Notes under the pieces: generated by a model
Told to the model about the DNA's origin: nothing
Seen by the model: the letters and a program-made list of their open reading frames with translations, nothing else
The model's database searches: none
Shown: in pieces, positions 9,265 to 18,378 of the stretch
Layout of the letters: every line of letters starts with the position of its first letter
Numbering within the stretch: position 1 is the first letter of the stretch
Assembly (NCBI RefSeq): GCF_023845585.1
Contig: NZ_JAMQHS010000004.1
Coordinates: 186,001-250,000 of the forward strand
DNA from: Clostridium sp. CMCC3677
GTDB taxonomy: Bacteria; Bacillota; Clostridia; Clostridiales; Clostridiaceae
Length of the DNA: 64,000 nucleotides
Direction of reading: 5' to 3'
Translations under genes and position numbers: made by a program

Positions 9265-9439
9265 CCAATTTTATCAATAAAATAGAAGTCTTTAGATTTG
9301 CAATAATCTGAATAATCTGATAACACTTTTTTATCTTTTACTCATATTTTTATATTAATATTATTAATTTGTATTTTTTAGTGTATTTTTTTTGCAATAT
9401 TGATAATTGTTTAACAAACAATTCTTATGGATTCAATTG

Positions 9440-9448
9440 TGTTATAAT
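9440..9448 (+). promoter_or_regulatory. Extended -10 promoter for tmcAL
   Basis: TGTTATAAT gives a TG-n extended -10 with consensus TATAAT, about 40 bases before the tmcAL start. No good -35 is visible, as is common for extended -10 promoters. Confidence 0.5.
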
Positions 9449-9487
9449 AACATAACAAATTCATTTATAAGGAGTGTTTTTATTATT

Positions 9488-10684
9488 ATGGTGACAGGAA
9501 TAATTGCTGAATATAATCCATTTCACAAAGGACATCAATATCATTTAAGTCAAGCTAAAATAAATGCTAATGCCGATAGTATAGTTTGTGTTATGAGCGG
9601 AAATTTTATGCAACGTGGTATCCCAGCTATGGTAGACAAATGGACTCGTACTGAAATAGCTCTTAAAAATGGAGTTGATTTAGTAATAGAATTGCCTTTA
9701 GTATATTCTTTATCTTCTGCAGAACATTTTGCTTTTGGATCAGTTTCTTTGCTTAATTCTTTAAACATTGTAGATAATTTATATTTTGGAAGTGAAGAAG
9801 GTAGCACAAAAATTCTCGAAGATATAACAGATGTATTAGTAAAAGAGCCTGAAAATTACAAAATTGTGTTAAAAAATTATTTAAATTTAGGTCTTCCATT
9901 TCACCTAAGTAGAGCTAATGCATTAAGCGATTTTTTTAAATCAAATCATATTTTGGACTGTATTTCAAATTCAAATAATATTTTAGGTATAGAATATATT
10001 AAAGCTTTAAATTTACTAAATAGTAAAATAATACCTTTAACTTTAAAAAGAGAAGGTTCAAAATATAATGATGACTCCCTAAATACTACTTTTTCTTCAG
10101 CAACATCTATAAGAAATCATTTGAAAAATAAAAATTTAGAACATTTAAAAGACTTTTTACCCCAAGAAAGTTACAATATATTGAATAAATTATCCTTCGA
10201 AAATTATCCTTTTATATTCGAAGAAGATATATTTAAATATGTTAAATATAAACTTATAACTGACGGTAGTTTACTAAAAAATCTTCCTGATATATCAGAA
10301 GGATTAGATAATAAGATATTAAAAGAAGTGTTAAAATCAAATTCTTTAGATGAATTAATACTAAACTCTAAAAGTAAAAGATATACCTATACTAGATTAA
10401 ATAGAATCTTAACTCAGTTTTTTATAGGTCTTGAAAAATATAATTTGTTAAAATTATCCAAAGAACCTTGTCCTTATTGTAGGATTCTAGGTTTCAATTC
10501 AAAAGGAAAAGAACTTTTAAAGAATATAAAAAAGAATAGTACTGTTAATTTAATAACTAAAATTCCAAAAAATAATATTAATGAATGTTTAGAAATAGAT
10601 CTTCTTGGAACAAAAGCTTATTCTATTTTAAATCCTAAAATAAATCCTATGCAAGATTATTTAACTAGCCCAATCATATTATAA
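9488..10684 (+). CDS. tmcAL: tRNA(Met) cytidine acetate ligase TmcAL
   Basis: Member of the YlbM/TmcAL family, which makes N4-acetylcytidine at the wobble base of elongator tRNA(Met) from acetate and ATP. The 398 residues begin VTGIIAEYNPFHKGH, the nucleotidyl-transferase HxGH motif being H13-K-G-H16, followed by MSGNFMQRG. An in-frame extension upstream to 9407 has no ribosome binding site; ATG at 9488 has AAGGAG 13 bases upstream, a little far, so the exact start is uncertain. It stands divergently from pta-ackA, and both use acetate-related chemistry, which is suggestive but not evidence of a link. Confidence 0.93.
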   Translation: MVTGIIAEYNPFHKGHQYHLSQAKINANADSIVCVMSGNFMQRGIPAMVDKWTRTEIALKNGVDLVIELPLVYSLSSAEHFAFGSVSLLNSLNIVDNLYFGSEEGSTKILEDITDVLVKEPENYKIVLKNYLNLGLPFHLSRANALSDFFKSNHILDCISNSNNILGIEYIKALNLLNSKIIPLTLKREGSKYNDDSLNTTFSSATSIRNHLKNKNLEHLKDFLPQESYNILNKLSFENYPFIFEEDIFKYVKYKLITDGSLLKNLPDISEGLDNKILKEVLKSNSLDELILNSKSKRYTYTRLNRILTQFFIGLEKYNLLKLSKEPCPYCRILGFNSKGKELLKNIKKNSTVNLITKIPKNNINECLEIDLLGTKAYSILNPKINPMQDYLTSPIIL

Positions 10685-10745
10685 ATACATTTAACATAAT
10701 CATAAGAATATAAATAAATATAATATACAACTTTATTTCTATTCT

Positions 10746-10786
10746 AAGATTTACAAAGAGTATATTTTTACGCTCTTATAAATCTT
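10746..10786 (+). promoter_or_regulatory. Hairpin just upstream of the ylbJ ribosome binding site
   Basis: Arms AAGATTTA/TAAATCTT (8 bp) and AAGAG/CTCTT (5 bp), separated by a small bulge, form a hairpin ending 8 bases before GGAG of ylbJ. There is no T-run. It could be a weak end signal for tmcAL or a structure affecting ylbJ translation. Confidence 0.4.
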
Positions 10787-10804
10787 TAAAATTGGAGTGA
10801 TTTA

Positions 10805-11980
10805 ATGAGTTATACTATTGTTTTCTTATGGTTATTAATAATATTACTAACTATCATTTTAATAAAATCATTAAATATAAAAAGTAATATTTTATTTTGT
10901 ATAATATGTTCTATATTTATAGTATTATTTATATTAAATATAAAGCAGTGTACAATTGCAGCTATTGACGGATGTAAATTATGGTACAGCGCTGTTTTAC
11001 CTGTAACATTTCCTTTTTTGGTTATTTGTAATTTATTAATATCTTATGATGGAATCTCACTGTATTCTAAGATATTAGGTCCATTAATTTGTAAGCCTCT
11101 AGGCTTATCTAAAAACTGCTCATTTCCTATAGTAGCTAGTTTTTTATGTGGATATCCTTTAGGAGCAAAATACTCCATTGATTTATGGTCTCTAGGAAGT
11201 ATAGATGATAAAGAATGTCAAAGGCTTTTAAATATAGCTTCAAATGTAGGGCCTTTATTTTTAATTGGCTCTGTAGGAACAGCACTTTTAAATAATACTA
11301 CATTAGGCTATATACTACTTATAGCTAATTATCTTTCTGTTATATTTATTGGTATAATTACAAAAAAAAATAGAACCTTAAGAAAACCGATTTCTAAAAG
11401 TTCTATAAATGAAAAAAAATTAAATTTTGGTCAAGCAATAAAAAATGCCGTTGGAAATGGTGTAAACACAATATTATCAATTTGTGGATTCATCGTTATA
11501 TTTTCCGTAATAATATCTCTTATAAAAAATAGTGCTTATATAAATAATATATTTGATTTTTTAGAAAATTTATTTCATATACAAAGTGGTACCTTGTTCT
11601 CTATATTCTTAGGAAGTATAGAAATGACAAATGGTTGTAATTTAATTTCAAACTTAAATATTTCACTTTCATTAAAATTAGGAATTATAAGTTTTTTGTG
11701 TTCTTTTTCTGGCTTATCCGTAATAGCACAAATAAGTTCATTTATGAATGACTTTAACATTTCCTATTTTAAATATATATCTTTAAAGTTAGTTCAAGGA
11801 ATATTCAGTTTTGTAATAACATATTCATTAGTAAAAATTATACCTACAAGCATTGTTACATCTAATTTCCCAACAGCTTGTACTATAAATTCCTTTATGT
11901 ATTTATTACCAATGTTTTTACTTTTAATTTTAACAATAATACTTAAAATAATATATAAATTATTTTTTCATTCCTCTTAA
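10805..11980 (+). CDS. ylbJ: Sporulation integral membrane protein YlbJ
   Basis: A 391-residue polytopic membrane protein of the YlbJ family, required for normal spore cortex or heat resistance in Bacillus and made in the mother cell. Many hydrophobic segments span the length. The family's conserved stretch FPFLVICNLL and FLCGYPLGAK is present around residues 75-125. It follows tmcAL at 120 bases on the same strand. Its 3' end overlaps by 21 bases the convergent coiled-coil gene, so the two transcripts are complementary at their tails. Specific transport substrate unknown. Confidence 0.88.
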   Translation: MSYTIVFLWLLIILLTIILIKSLNIKSNILFCIICSIFIVLFILNIKQCTIAAIDGCKLWYSAVLPVTFPFLVICNLLISYDGISLYSKILGPLICKPLGLSKNCSFPIVASFLCGYPLGAKYSIDLWSLGSIDDKECQRLLNIASNVGPLFLIGSVGTALLNNTTLGYILLIANYLSVIFIGIITKKNRTLRKPISKSSINEKKLNFGQAIKNAVGNGVNTILSICGFIVIFSVIISLIKNSAYINNIFDFLENLFHIQSGTLFSIFLGSIEMTNGCNLISNLNISLSLKLGIISFLCSFSGLSVIAQISSFMNDFNISYFKYISLKLVQGIFSFVITYSLVKIIPTSIVTSNFPTACTINSFMYLLPMFLLLILTIILKIIYKLFFHSS

Positions 11981-12502
11981 CTCTTTTATATTTTCTCTTA
12001 TGGTTAGGCAGGCAGTACTTAAATTATCATCTATATCTTTAGCTACTATTTCAAAACTATTTTGAAGACCCTTAATTAAAGCTTCTTTTTTAGCTTCTAG
12101 CTCTCTATCAAGTTGTGATAAAATTTCATCTGAATAATCCCTAGAACCTAATCTTATAGCTTTAGCATCTCTTTGTGCTGAAGCTATAATTTCTTGTGCT
12201 CTTAACTTAGCTTCTTTCACTATATCATGACTCTCAACATTTTGTCTCATAATCATCATAGTTTCTTTTTTCACTGTATCGTATTCTTTTTTAGCTTCTC
12301 CAAGTATTCTTTCTCTTTCATTCATAACCCATTGAGCTTTTTTAAATTGATCGGGTAAATAATTTATAATTTGATCTACCACTTCAAGAACTTCTTTTTT
12401 ATCAACTACAACCTTACCACTTATAGGAACTTTAGGTGAATTATCTACCAAATCTTGCAGATACTCTAACAATTCCATTATATTCACATCCATCTTTTCC
12501 AT
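11960..12502 (-). CDS. Coiled-coil protein of the ATPase-stalk-like type
   Basis: A soluble 180-residue protein rich in charged helices. The region of about residues 55-165 (ERERILGEAKKEYDTVKKE..., EAKLRAQEIIASAQRDAKAI) resembles the stalk subunits of F- or V-type ATPases and DivIVA-like filaments. No membrane segment is seen. It lies 12 bases after coaD, the standard clostridial position for this family. AAGGAG precedes ATG. It has no assigned function; calling it an ATPase subunit would be over-reading the coiled coil. Overlaps convergent ylbJ by 21 bases. Confidence 0.7.
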   Translation of the reverse strand: MEKMDVNIMELLEYLQDLVDNSPKVPISGKVVVDKKEVLEVVDQIINYLPDQFKKAQWVMNERERILGEAKKEYDTVKKETMMIMRQNVESHDIVKEAKLRAQEIIASAQRDAKAIRLGSRDYSDEILSQLDRELEAKKEALIKGLQNSFEIVAKDIDDNLSTACLTIRENIKELRGMKK

Positions 12503-12513
12503 AATACCACTCC

Positions 12514-12993
12514 TTAAATTTTACTCCTTCTAATAACATCAGATATAATTTCTTTTGGTACAAGTCCTTCAATGCATCCTCCAAACTTAGCAACTTGCTT
12601 TACTGAAGATGAACTTAAGTATGAATATTGTGCAGAAGTCATCATAAATACTGTCTCAATATTAGGATCTAATTTATTATTCATAAGTGCCATTTTAAAT
12701 TCATATTCAAAGTCTGATACCGCTCTAAGTCCTTTTAAAATAACATTAGCATTATTTGCTTTCAAAAAGTCTATTAATAACCCATTAAAACTCAGAACTT
12801 CAACATTTTTTATATGCTTTGTAACCTTTTTTATAAGCTCAACTCTTTCTTCAATTTCAAAAAGCCCTTTTTTATCAACATTAACCAAAACGCCTATGAT
12901 TAGTTTATCAAAAACCTTTGATCCTCTTTCAATTATGTCCAAATGACCATTTGTTATAGGATCAAAGCTTCCTGGGTAAACAGCTACCTTCAT
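12514..12993 (-). CDS. coaD: Phosphopantetheine adenylyltransferase
   Basis: Fourth step of CoA synthesis: transfers AMP from ATP to 4'-phosphopantetheine. The 159-residue length is typical. The nucleotidyl-transferase TxGH motif is T14-N-G-H17 in [10 protein letters not shown], and the C-terminal [10 protein letters not shown] loop is present. It has AAGGAGG before ATG and follows rsmD with a 2-base gap, the common rsmD-coaD pair. The other CoA genes here, coaBC, are far away at 30.1 kb. Confidence 0.97.
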   Translation of the reverse strand: MKVAVYPGSFDPITNGHLDIIERGSKVFDKLIIGVLVNVDKKGLFEIEERVELIKKVTKHIKNVEVLSFNGLLIDFLKANNANVILKGLRAVSDFEYEFKMALMNNKLDPNIETVFMMTSAQYSYLSSSSVKQVAKFGGCIEGLVPKEIISDVIRRSKI

Positions 12994-12995
12994 AG

Positions 12996-13553
12996 TTAGT
13001 CCTCCTTATACGCATAAAAACACACTGTAGTGTTACCATATTTTCTACTTCTTGTTAAAATTATATCTTCATATCCATCATAAATCTCTTCTATAGTATC
13101 AATTTTAGTTACAATTATTCCATTTTCATTTAAAACATTATTTTCTTTTATAATTTTAATAGCTTCTGGAATCATTTCTTTACAATATGGTGGATCTATA
13201 AAAATCAAGTCAAAAACTTTTCCTTGATTTGATAACTTTCTTAATGCTTCATATGAATCCATGTTCAAGGCAAAACAAAAATCATCAAATTTTAAATTTT
13301 TTATATTTTCTTTTAATAACGGAAAGGTTTCAGAACTTTTATCTATCAAATAAACTTCTTTAGCACCTCTACTAGCTGCTTCTAGTCCAAGGCTTCCTGT
13401 TCCAGCAAAAACATCTATAACATTAGAATCTGGTATATATCCTTGTATCATGCTAAACATAGCCTCTTTAACTCTATCTAACGTTGGCCTTGTTTCCATA
13501 CTTGCAGGAGGTATTAATTTACGTCCTCTTGCTTTTCCTGATATTATTCTCAA
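12996..13553 (-). CDS. rsmD: 16S rRNA guanine-N2 methyltransferase RsmD
   Basis: SAM-dependent methyltransferase acting on G966-equivalent of 16S rRNA. The 185 residues show the N-terminal [12 protein letters not shown] signature, the SAM-binding [13 protein letters not shown] motif (about 47-59) and the catalytic DPPY. The start codon is TTG, supported by AAGGAGGAAG 5-8 bases upstream. Followed at once by coaD, preceded by recG after 62 bases. Confidence 0.95.
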   Translation of the reverse strand: MRIISGKARGRKLIPPASMETRPTLDRVKEAMFSMIQGYIPDSNVIDVFAGTGSLGLEAASRGAKEVYLIDKSSETFPLLKENIKNLKFDDFCFALNMDSYEALRKLSNQGKVFDLIFIDPPYCKEMIPEAIKIIKENNVLNENGIIVTKIDTIEEIYDGYEDIILTRSRKYGNTTVCFYAYKED

Positions 13554-13615
13554 AATTCTTCCTCCTTAATGGCATATATTAAGTATATTAACATATTTGT
13601 ATATAATAATTCAAA

Positions 13616-15649
13616 TTAATTAAAACAAATGTATTTACTATTGTTTTCTAAACTTTTTTTCATTTCACTTATAAGCTTAATATTTTCTTTATAATTGTTA
13701 TGCAGTATATCAATTGCTTCATGTTTAGCAGCCTTTAATATACTAATGTCATCATATAGATCTGCTAAAATAAACCCTGCATCTCCACTTTGTTTTCTAC
13801 CAAACATCTCACCTGATCCTCTTAGTTTCAAATCCTCTTCCGAAATAAAAAATCCATCATTTGATTCTGTCATAATCATCATTCTTTTTTTAGTTACATT
13901 GCTCTTTGCTTTAGCAATCAAAATGCAATATGATGCATACTCTCCTCTTCCAACACGCCCTCTTAATTGATGTAGTTGTGCTAATCCAAACCTCTCAGCA
14001 TTTTCTATAATCATAACTGATGCATTAGGTACATTAACCCCTACCTCTATAACTGTTGTAGATATTAATACTTTAAATTCATTATTTTTAAATCTACTTA
14101 TTATATCTTGTTTTTCAATTGCCTTCATTTTACCATGAAGTATTTCAACTCCTATATTTTTAAATATACCATTTTTCAACTTAGCATATAAAGTTTCTAC
14201 AGAATTTAATTCTTCTTTTTCATCTTCATCAATAAGTGGACAGACTATATATACTTGCCTTCCCTTATTTATTTCTTCCAAAGCCAATTCATATCCAATA
14301 CCTCTATTATTTTCTTGATAAAATCTAGTATCTATTCTCTTTCTTCCTGGAGGTAATTCATCAATTATTGAAACATCTAAATCTGAATATAAATAAAGAG
14401 CCAAAGTTCTAGGTATAGGTGTTGCTGTCATCACTAGACAATCTGCTTTCTTACCTTTATTAATAAGCTTACTTCTTTGTTCAACGCCAAATCTATGCTG
14501 CTCATCAGTTATTATAAGTCCTAATTTATTAAAAATAACATCATCTTGAAATAATGTATGAGTACCTATAAGCAACATTGGATTTTCCTGTTTTATTTTT
14601 TCTTTTATTCTTCTTTTTTCTTTTAGCGAAGTACTTCCAGTTAATATCTCAATATCTATATCAAAATTTTTGAATAATTTTTTAGATTCTTCATAATGCT
14701 GATTAGCAAGTATTTCTGTTGGTGCCATAAAAGCACATTGATATCCATTCTTTATTACATTAAATATAGAAATTAATGCAACTATAGTCTTTCCACTCCC
14801 AACATCCCCTTGAACTAATCTATTCATAGGTTTTTGAGATTTTTGATCTCTTAAAATTTCTCTAACAACTTTTGTTTGAGCATTTGTTAAAAAATACGGT
14901 ATGCTATCTTTTAATGTCTTAAGTTCATCATCCCATTCAAAACATATTCCATCTTTATTCTTATTAAGTTTATGTTTTACTAATAATAATTTTAATGAAT
15001 AAGTAAACAATTCTTGAAATTTTAATCTAACAATAGCTTTTTCTAATAAATCTTTATTCTCTGGAAAATGAATTGACCTTATTGCATCATTTAAAGATAT
15101 AAGATTATATTTATTTAACATATCTAAAGGAAGATTTTCTTTTATACTTATTGAAGAAATAACAAGATTAATTAACTTTTCTATAATCTTATTACTTATA
15201 TCTCCTTTTAGAGGATATTTAGGTAAAATGCTATTATCTAATGCTTCTTCACATACAACTGTAGGATTAGTTACTTCAAGGGTCTTACCTATTCTTTTAA
15301 ATTTGCCCATTAAATTATATGTTTTGTTAATATAAAAGGTATTTTTTATATATTTTTGATTAAACCATTTTCCATAAGCTTTACATCCTTTATAGTCAAA
15401 TTCTATTGTTGTTAATATTCTTCCAGTTTTGGTTTTTATATCACTTTTTATTCTTATAACTTTACATCTTAAAATTTGTTTTTCTTCACCACTTATTTCT
15501 TCCAATAATATATTAGAGTTAACAAATTCATAATCTCTTGGAAAGTATAATAAAAGATCTAAAATATTAAATATACCACATTTATTTAATTTCTCTGTTA
15601 ATTTAGGACCTACACCCTTCAATGAAGAAATATCACTATATATATCCAT
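13616..15649 (-). CDS. recG: ATP-dependent DNA helicase RecG
   Basis: Remodels stalled forks and Holliday junctions. The 677-residue protein has an N-terminal wedge/OB domain (about 60-150), Walker A GDVGSGKT (about 280-287), the DEQH box in ITDEQHRFG, and the C-terminal motif V-VI region with RGRVGRGEYASYC. Full length. It begins 18 bases downstream of the terminator that ends the fakA-like gene, so it likely has its own start for the unit recG-rsmD-coaD. Confidence 0.97.
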   Translation of the reverse strand: MDIYSDISSLKGVGPKLTEKLNKCGIFNILDLLLYFPRDYEFVNSNILLEEISGEEKQILRCKVIRIKSDIKTKTGRILTTIEFDYKGCKAYGKWFNQKYIKNTFYINKTYNLMGKFKRIGKTLEVTNPTVVCEEALDNSILPKYPLKGDISNKIIEKLINLVISSISIKENLPLDMLNKYNLISLNDAIRSIHFPENKDLLEKAIVRLKFQELFTYSLKLLLVKHKLNKNKDGICFEWDDELKTLKDSIPYFLTNAQTKVVREILRDQKSQKPMNRLVQGDVGSGKTIVALISIFNVIKNGYQCAFMAPTEILANQHYEESKKLFKNFDIDIEILTGSTSLKEKRRIKEKIKQENPMLLIGTHTLFQDDVIFNKLGLIITDEQHRFGVEQRSKLINKGKKADCLVMTATPIPRTLALYLYSDLDVSIIDELPPGRKRIDTRFYQENNRGIGYELALEEINKGRQVYIVCPLIDEDEKEELNSVETLYAKLKNGIFKNIGVEILHGKMKAIEKQDIISRFKNNEFKVLISTTVIEVGVNVPNASVMIIENAERFGLAQLHQLRGRVGRGEYASYCILIAKAKSNVTKKRMMIMTESNDGFFISEEDLKLRGSGEMFGRKQSGDAGFILADLYDDISILKAAKHEAIDILHNNYKENIKLISEMKKSLENNSKYICFN

Positions 15650-15666
15650 TAAATTTTTCCTCCAAA

Positions 15667-15690
15667 AAAAGCACCAATTAAGGTGCTTTT
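15667..15690 (-). terminator. Intrinsic terminator after the fakA-like gene
   Basis: A 9-bp stem AAAAGCACC/GGTGCTTTT with a 6-base loop, followed on the minus strand by a T-run. It lies between the fakA-like gene and recG. Confidence 0.85.
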
Positions 15691-15716
15691 CAATTATATA
15701 ATATTAGTAAATTTTA

Positions 15717-17363
15717 TTATTCTACTGACATTAAGAAGTAGTACAAAGGTTGATTTCCTTTATATGCTTGAATATCTAAATCTTCAAATTCAGTCTCTAA
15801 TTCTTCTACAAATTCATTAACTTTGTCTTCTTCGATTTCTTCTCCATAATAAATAGTTATTAGTTCGCTATCATCGTCTAACATATCTTTAAGAACTTGT
15901 TTAGCAACGGAAATTTTATCTTCCCCTACTTCTTTAATTTTTCCTTCTACTAATCCTAATATATTACCTTGTTTTATTTCTTTTCCATCAATTTCAGTAT
16001 CTCTAACAGCATAAGTTATTGATCCTGTCTTTACTGAATTTATAACATCATTTAACTCTTCAACATTTTCTTCTGCTTCACATTCAGGATTAAACATAGT
16101 TATACAAGCTATTCCTTGTGGAATAGTTGTTGTAGGAATTACAATTATATGCTTATCTGATATTTCTGCTGCTTGATTGGCAGCCATAATTATATTTTTA
16201 TTATTTGGCATAACAAAAATATGATCTGCATTTAATTTATCTATACAATCTAATATGTCTTGAGTAGATGGGTTCATTGTTTGACCACCTTCAATAACAT
16301 AATCAACACCTGAATCTTTAAATATTTTTACGATTCCATCCCCCATAGCAACTGTTATAAATGCATATTTTTTATGATCTGCTTCATCAGTTGATACCTC
16401 ATCCATTGGTATATTTTCATTTGATTGTAATTCTGTTAATAACTCTCTATGTTCTTCTCTCATATTATCAATTTTAATTTTTGATAATTCTCCTATTTTT
16501 ACGGCATGAGATAGGACTAAACCTGGATCATTTGTATGAATATGAACTTTAATGACATCTTCATATCCAACAACAATCATAGAATCGCCAAGTGGTTCTA
16601 TTGTATTTTGAAATTCCTTTGCTTTTTTTGCATCACCAAGAATAATAAATTCAGTACAGTATCCAAATTTAATATCAATATCTTCAGTAGATTGTGCTCC
16701 TACCTTAGCTTCTGGTGAGCTTATCTTTATTTCTTGAATTTTAGCTTGTATTCCTTCTTTTAATGCTTCAAGCATACCTTGAAGTATAATATAAAGTCCC
16801 ATACCACCTGAATCAACTACTTTTGCTTTCTTTAACGCTGGTAATAGCTCAGGAGTTTTATCAAGCATTATTTTAGAAGCTTTATTAACTTCCTCTAATA
16901 ATGTTATTACATCTTTTGTTTCACACTCTACTGCGCATTCTGACGCTGCTCTTATTACAGAAAGTATTGTACCCTCTGTCGGTCTCATAACAGCCTTATA
17001 AGCTGCATTAGAACCCTCAAAGAACGCTACTGAAAGTTCAGTTCCGTCAACTTCTTCTTTTCCTTCTAAGCCTTTAGAAAATCCTCTAAGTATTTGTGAT
17101 AAAATTACTCCAGAATTTCCTCTGGCCCCCATTAAAGCACCTTTTGCTAATTTTTTAGATATTTCTCCTATTGAATTAGAATTTATATTTTCTATTTCTT
17201 TAACTGCAGCCTTAAATGTCATTGACATATTAGTTCCAGTGTCACCATCTGGAACAGGAAATACATTCAAAGAATTTACAAATTCACTTTGTTCCAATAA
17301 TCTATTACTAGCATTTACAACCATGTTATAAAAATCATGGCCATTTATTTTTTTAAATTCCAT
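15717..17363 (-). CDS. fakA: DAK2-domain fatty acid kinase FakA-like protein (YloV)
   Basis: Homolog of YloV/FakA, which phosphorylates fatty acids bound to a FakB partner so they can enter phospholipid synthesis. The 548 residues carry the N-terminal DAK2 kinase domain with VFPVPDGDTGTNM (about 32-44) and ARGNSGVILSQILRG, then a middle domain and a C-terminal DegV-like half with MPNNKNI. No fakB gene is in the window, so the substrate role is inferred from family. It is paired, 14 bases apart, with the Asp23-family gene as in Bacillus. Confidence 0.88.
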   Translation of the reverse strand: MEFKKINGHDFYNMVVNASNRLLEQSEFVNSLNVFPVPDGDTGTNMSMTFKAAVKEIENINSNSIGEISKKLAKGALMGARGNSGVILSQILRGFSKGLEGKEEVDGTELSVAFFEGSNAAYKAVMRPTEGTILSVIRAASECAVECETKDVITLLEEVNKASKIMLDKTPELLPALKKAKVVDSGGMGLYIILQGMLEALKEGIQAKIQEIKISSPEAKVGAQSTEDIDIKFGYCTEFIILGDAKKAKEFQNTIEPLGDSMIVVGYEDVIKVHIHTNDPGLVLSHAVKIGELSKIKIDNMREEHRELLTELQSNENIPMDEVSTDEADHKKYAFITVAMGDGIVKIFKDSGVDYVIEGGQTMNPSTQDILDCIDKLNADHIFVMPNNKNIIMAANQAAEISDKHIIVIPTTTIPQGIACITMFNPECEAEENVEELNDVINSVKTGSITYAVRDTEIDGKEIKQGNILGLVEGKIKEVGEDKISVAKQVLKDMLDDDSELITIYYGEEIEEDKVNEFVEELETEFEDLDIQAYKGNQPLYYFLMSVE

Positions 17364-17377
17364 CTAATTTTAACCTC

Positions 17378-17728
17378 CTAGACTCTTACCGCTTGAACAT
17401 TTACAGTTATTGATGAAACTTTTAATCCTGTGTAATTTTCAACGCTATAACGAACTTTTTGAATTATGTTGTTAGCTATAACCGATATTTTAGTTCCATA
17501 TTCAACCATAACAAATAATTCGATTTGTAATCTATCTGTTTCTATAAGTTTTAGTTTTACACCTTTACTTAAATTTTCTACACGCATAAGTTCCCAAAAA
17601 CCATCAGTAGCATTTTTAGAAACCATGCCAACAACTCCATAACATTCCATTGTTGATAACCCAACAATCTTAGCTAAGACTTCTTCAGAATAATTTATAT
17701 TACCATTTTCATTTGAAAATCCAACCAT
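17378..17728 (-). CDS. Asp23/Gls24 family envelope stress protein (YloU)
   Basis: A 116-residue protein of the Asp23/Gls24 family, small proteins that sit at the membrane and respond to cell-wall stress. The segment GYNYSEEVLAKI-like start (NINYSEEVLAKIVG), GVVGM and the terminal ITVNVQAVRV are typical. AGGAGG precedes ATG. Operon with the fakA-like gene; divergent from rpmB, as in many Firmicutes. Exact role in clostridia unknown. Confidence 0.88.
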   Translation of the reverse strand: MVGFSNENGNINYSEEVLAKIVGLSTMECYGVVGMVSKNATDGFWELMRVENLSKGVKLKLIETDRLQIELFVMVEYGTKISVIANNIIQKVRYSVENYTGLKVSSITVNVQAVRV

Positions 17729-17762
17729 AGCTATTCCTCCTAAAATACATTCCTTATTGTAT

Positions 17763-17791
17763 ATTCTATATTAGAAAGATATTTTATTCAA
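17763..17791 (-). promoter_or_regulatory. Possible SigA promoter for the Asp23-fakA unit
   Basis: Minus-strand TTGAAT (17786-17791) and TAGAAT (17763-17768) with 17-base spacing, 35 bases before the coding start. Confidence 0.45.
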
Positions 17792-17842
17792 GAAATATAT
17801 GTATAATAATCTTAATAATATCTTTTCTTTTATAAAATTAGC

Positions 17843-17872
17843 TTGCATATATAATATATTCTGTGTTATAAT
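17843..17872 (+). promoter_or_regulatory. Predicted promoter for rpmB
   Basis: TTGCAT (17843-17848) and consensus TATAAT (17867-17872) are 18 bases apart, and the -10 is also extended (TGT before TATAAT). It lies 55 bases before the rpmB start. Confidence 0.65.
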
Positions 17873-17926
17873 TCAATCTGTCCTATTGAAGATAATTATC
17901 TTTAGAATATAAGGAGGTGTTTTCTA

Positions 17927-18118
17927 GTGGCAAGAAGATGCGAAATTTGTGATAAAGGCGTTGTAGCAGGTGTACAATTCAGCCATTCACATCGTCAATC
18001 AAAGAGAACTTGGGCTCCTAACATAAAGAAAATAAAGGCTTTAGTTAATGGAACACCAAAAACTGTTCGTGTATGTACAAGATGCCTTAGATCTGGTAAG
18101 GTTCAAAGAGCAATATAG
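17927..18118 (+). CDS. rpmB: 50S ribosomal protein L28
   Basis: A 63-residue basic protein of the large ribosomal subunit. It is the zinc form, with C5-x2-C8 (RRCEICDKG) and C-x2-C in VCTRCLRSGK near the end. The start follows AAGGAGGTG; the codon is GTG or ATG-equivalent in the same position, and the protein begins MARRC. Single-gene unit with a strong promoter and a clean terminator, divergent from the Asp23 gene. One of only three plus-strand genes here. Confidence 0.98.
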   Translation: MARRCEICDKGVVAGVQFSHSHRQSKRTWAPNIKKIKALVNGTPKTVRVCTRCLRSGKVQRAI

Positions 18119-18125
18119 TTCAAAT

Positions 18126-18159
18126 AAAAAATGCAATTATGATATGAATTGCATTTTTT
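18126..18159 (+). terminator. Intrinsic terminator after rpmB
   Basis: A 13-bp perfect stem (AAAAAATGCAATT and its complement) with an 8-base loop ending in a long T-run; the A-run on the other side means it could also stop minus-strand transcripts coming from spoVM. Confidence 0.9.
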
Positions 18160-18200
18160 ATTTTTTTACCTTTTATTTTAGAGTTGTATGTATCACTCTA

Positions 18201-18269
18201 TTATTTTTTTCTAAAAAATTTTATTATACTAGAAAAAAACTTCGGTAACTTAATTGCTATTATTTTCAT
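18201..18269 (-). CDS. spoVM: Stage V sporulation protein SpoVM (22 residues)
   Basis: A 22-residue amphipathic peptide starting MKIIAIKLPKFF and ending FFRKK. The IKLPKF core matches SpoVM, the tiny mother-cell protein that recognises the convex forespore membrane and recruits SpoIVA for coat assembly. A strong GGAGGG lies 7 bases before ATG. The position between rpmB and thiN is exactly that of spoVM in Bacillus subtilis. Its partner gene spoIVA is also in this window at 37.4 kb. No convincing SigE promoter was identified by eye in the 100 bases upstream. Confidence 0.9.
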   Translation of the reverse strand: MKIIAIKLPKFFSSIIKFFRKK

Positions 18270-18378
18270 TAATAACCCTCCTGAAAATTAATATACAAAA
18301 ATTTTAGATTACTATATTAGTATTCAAGAGTACTAGAAAACGTTCCTATTTTTTATATTTTATTTCAAAATTACTTTA

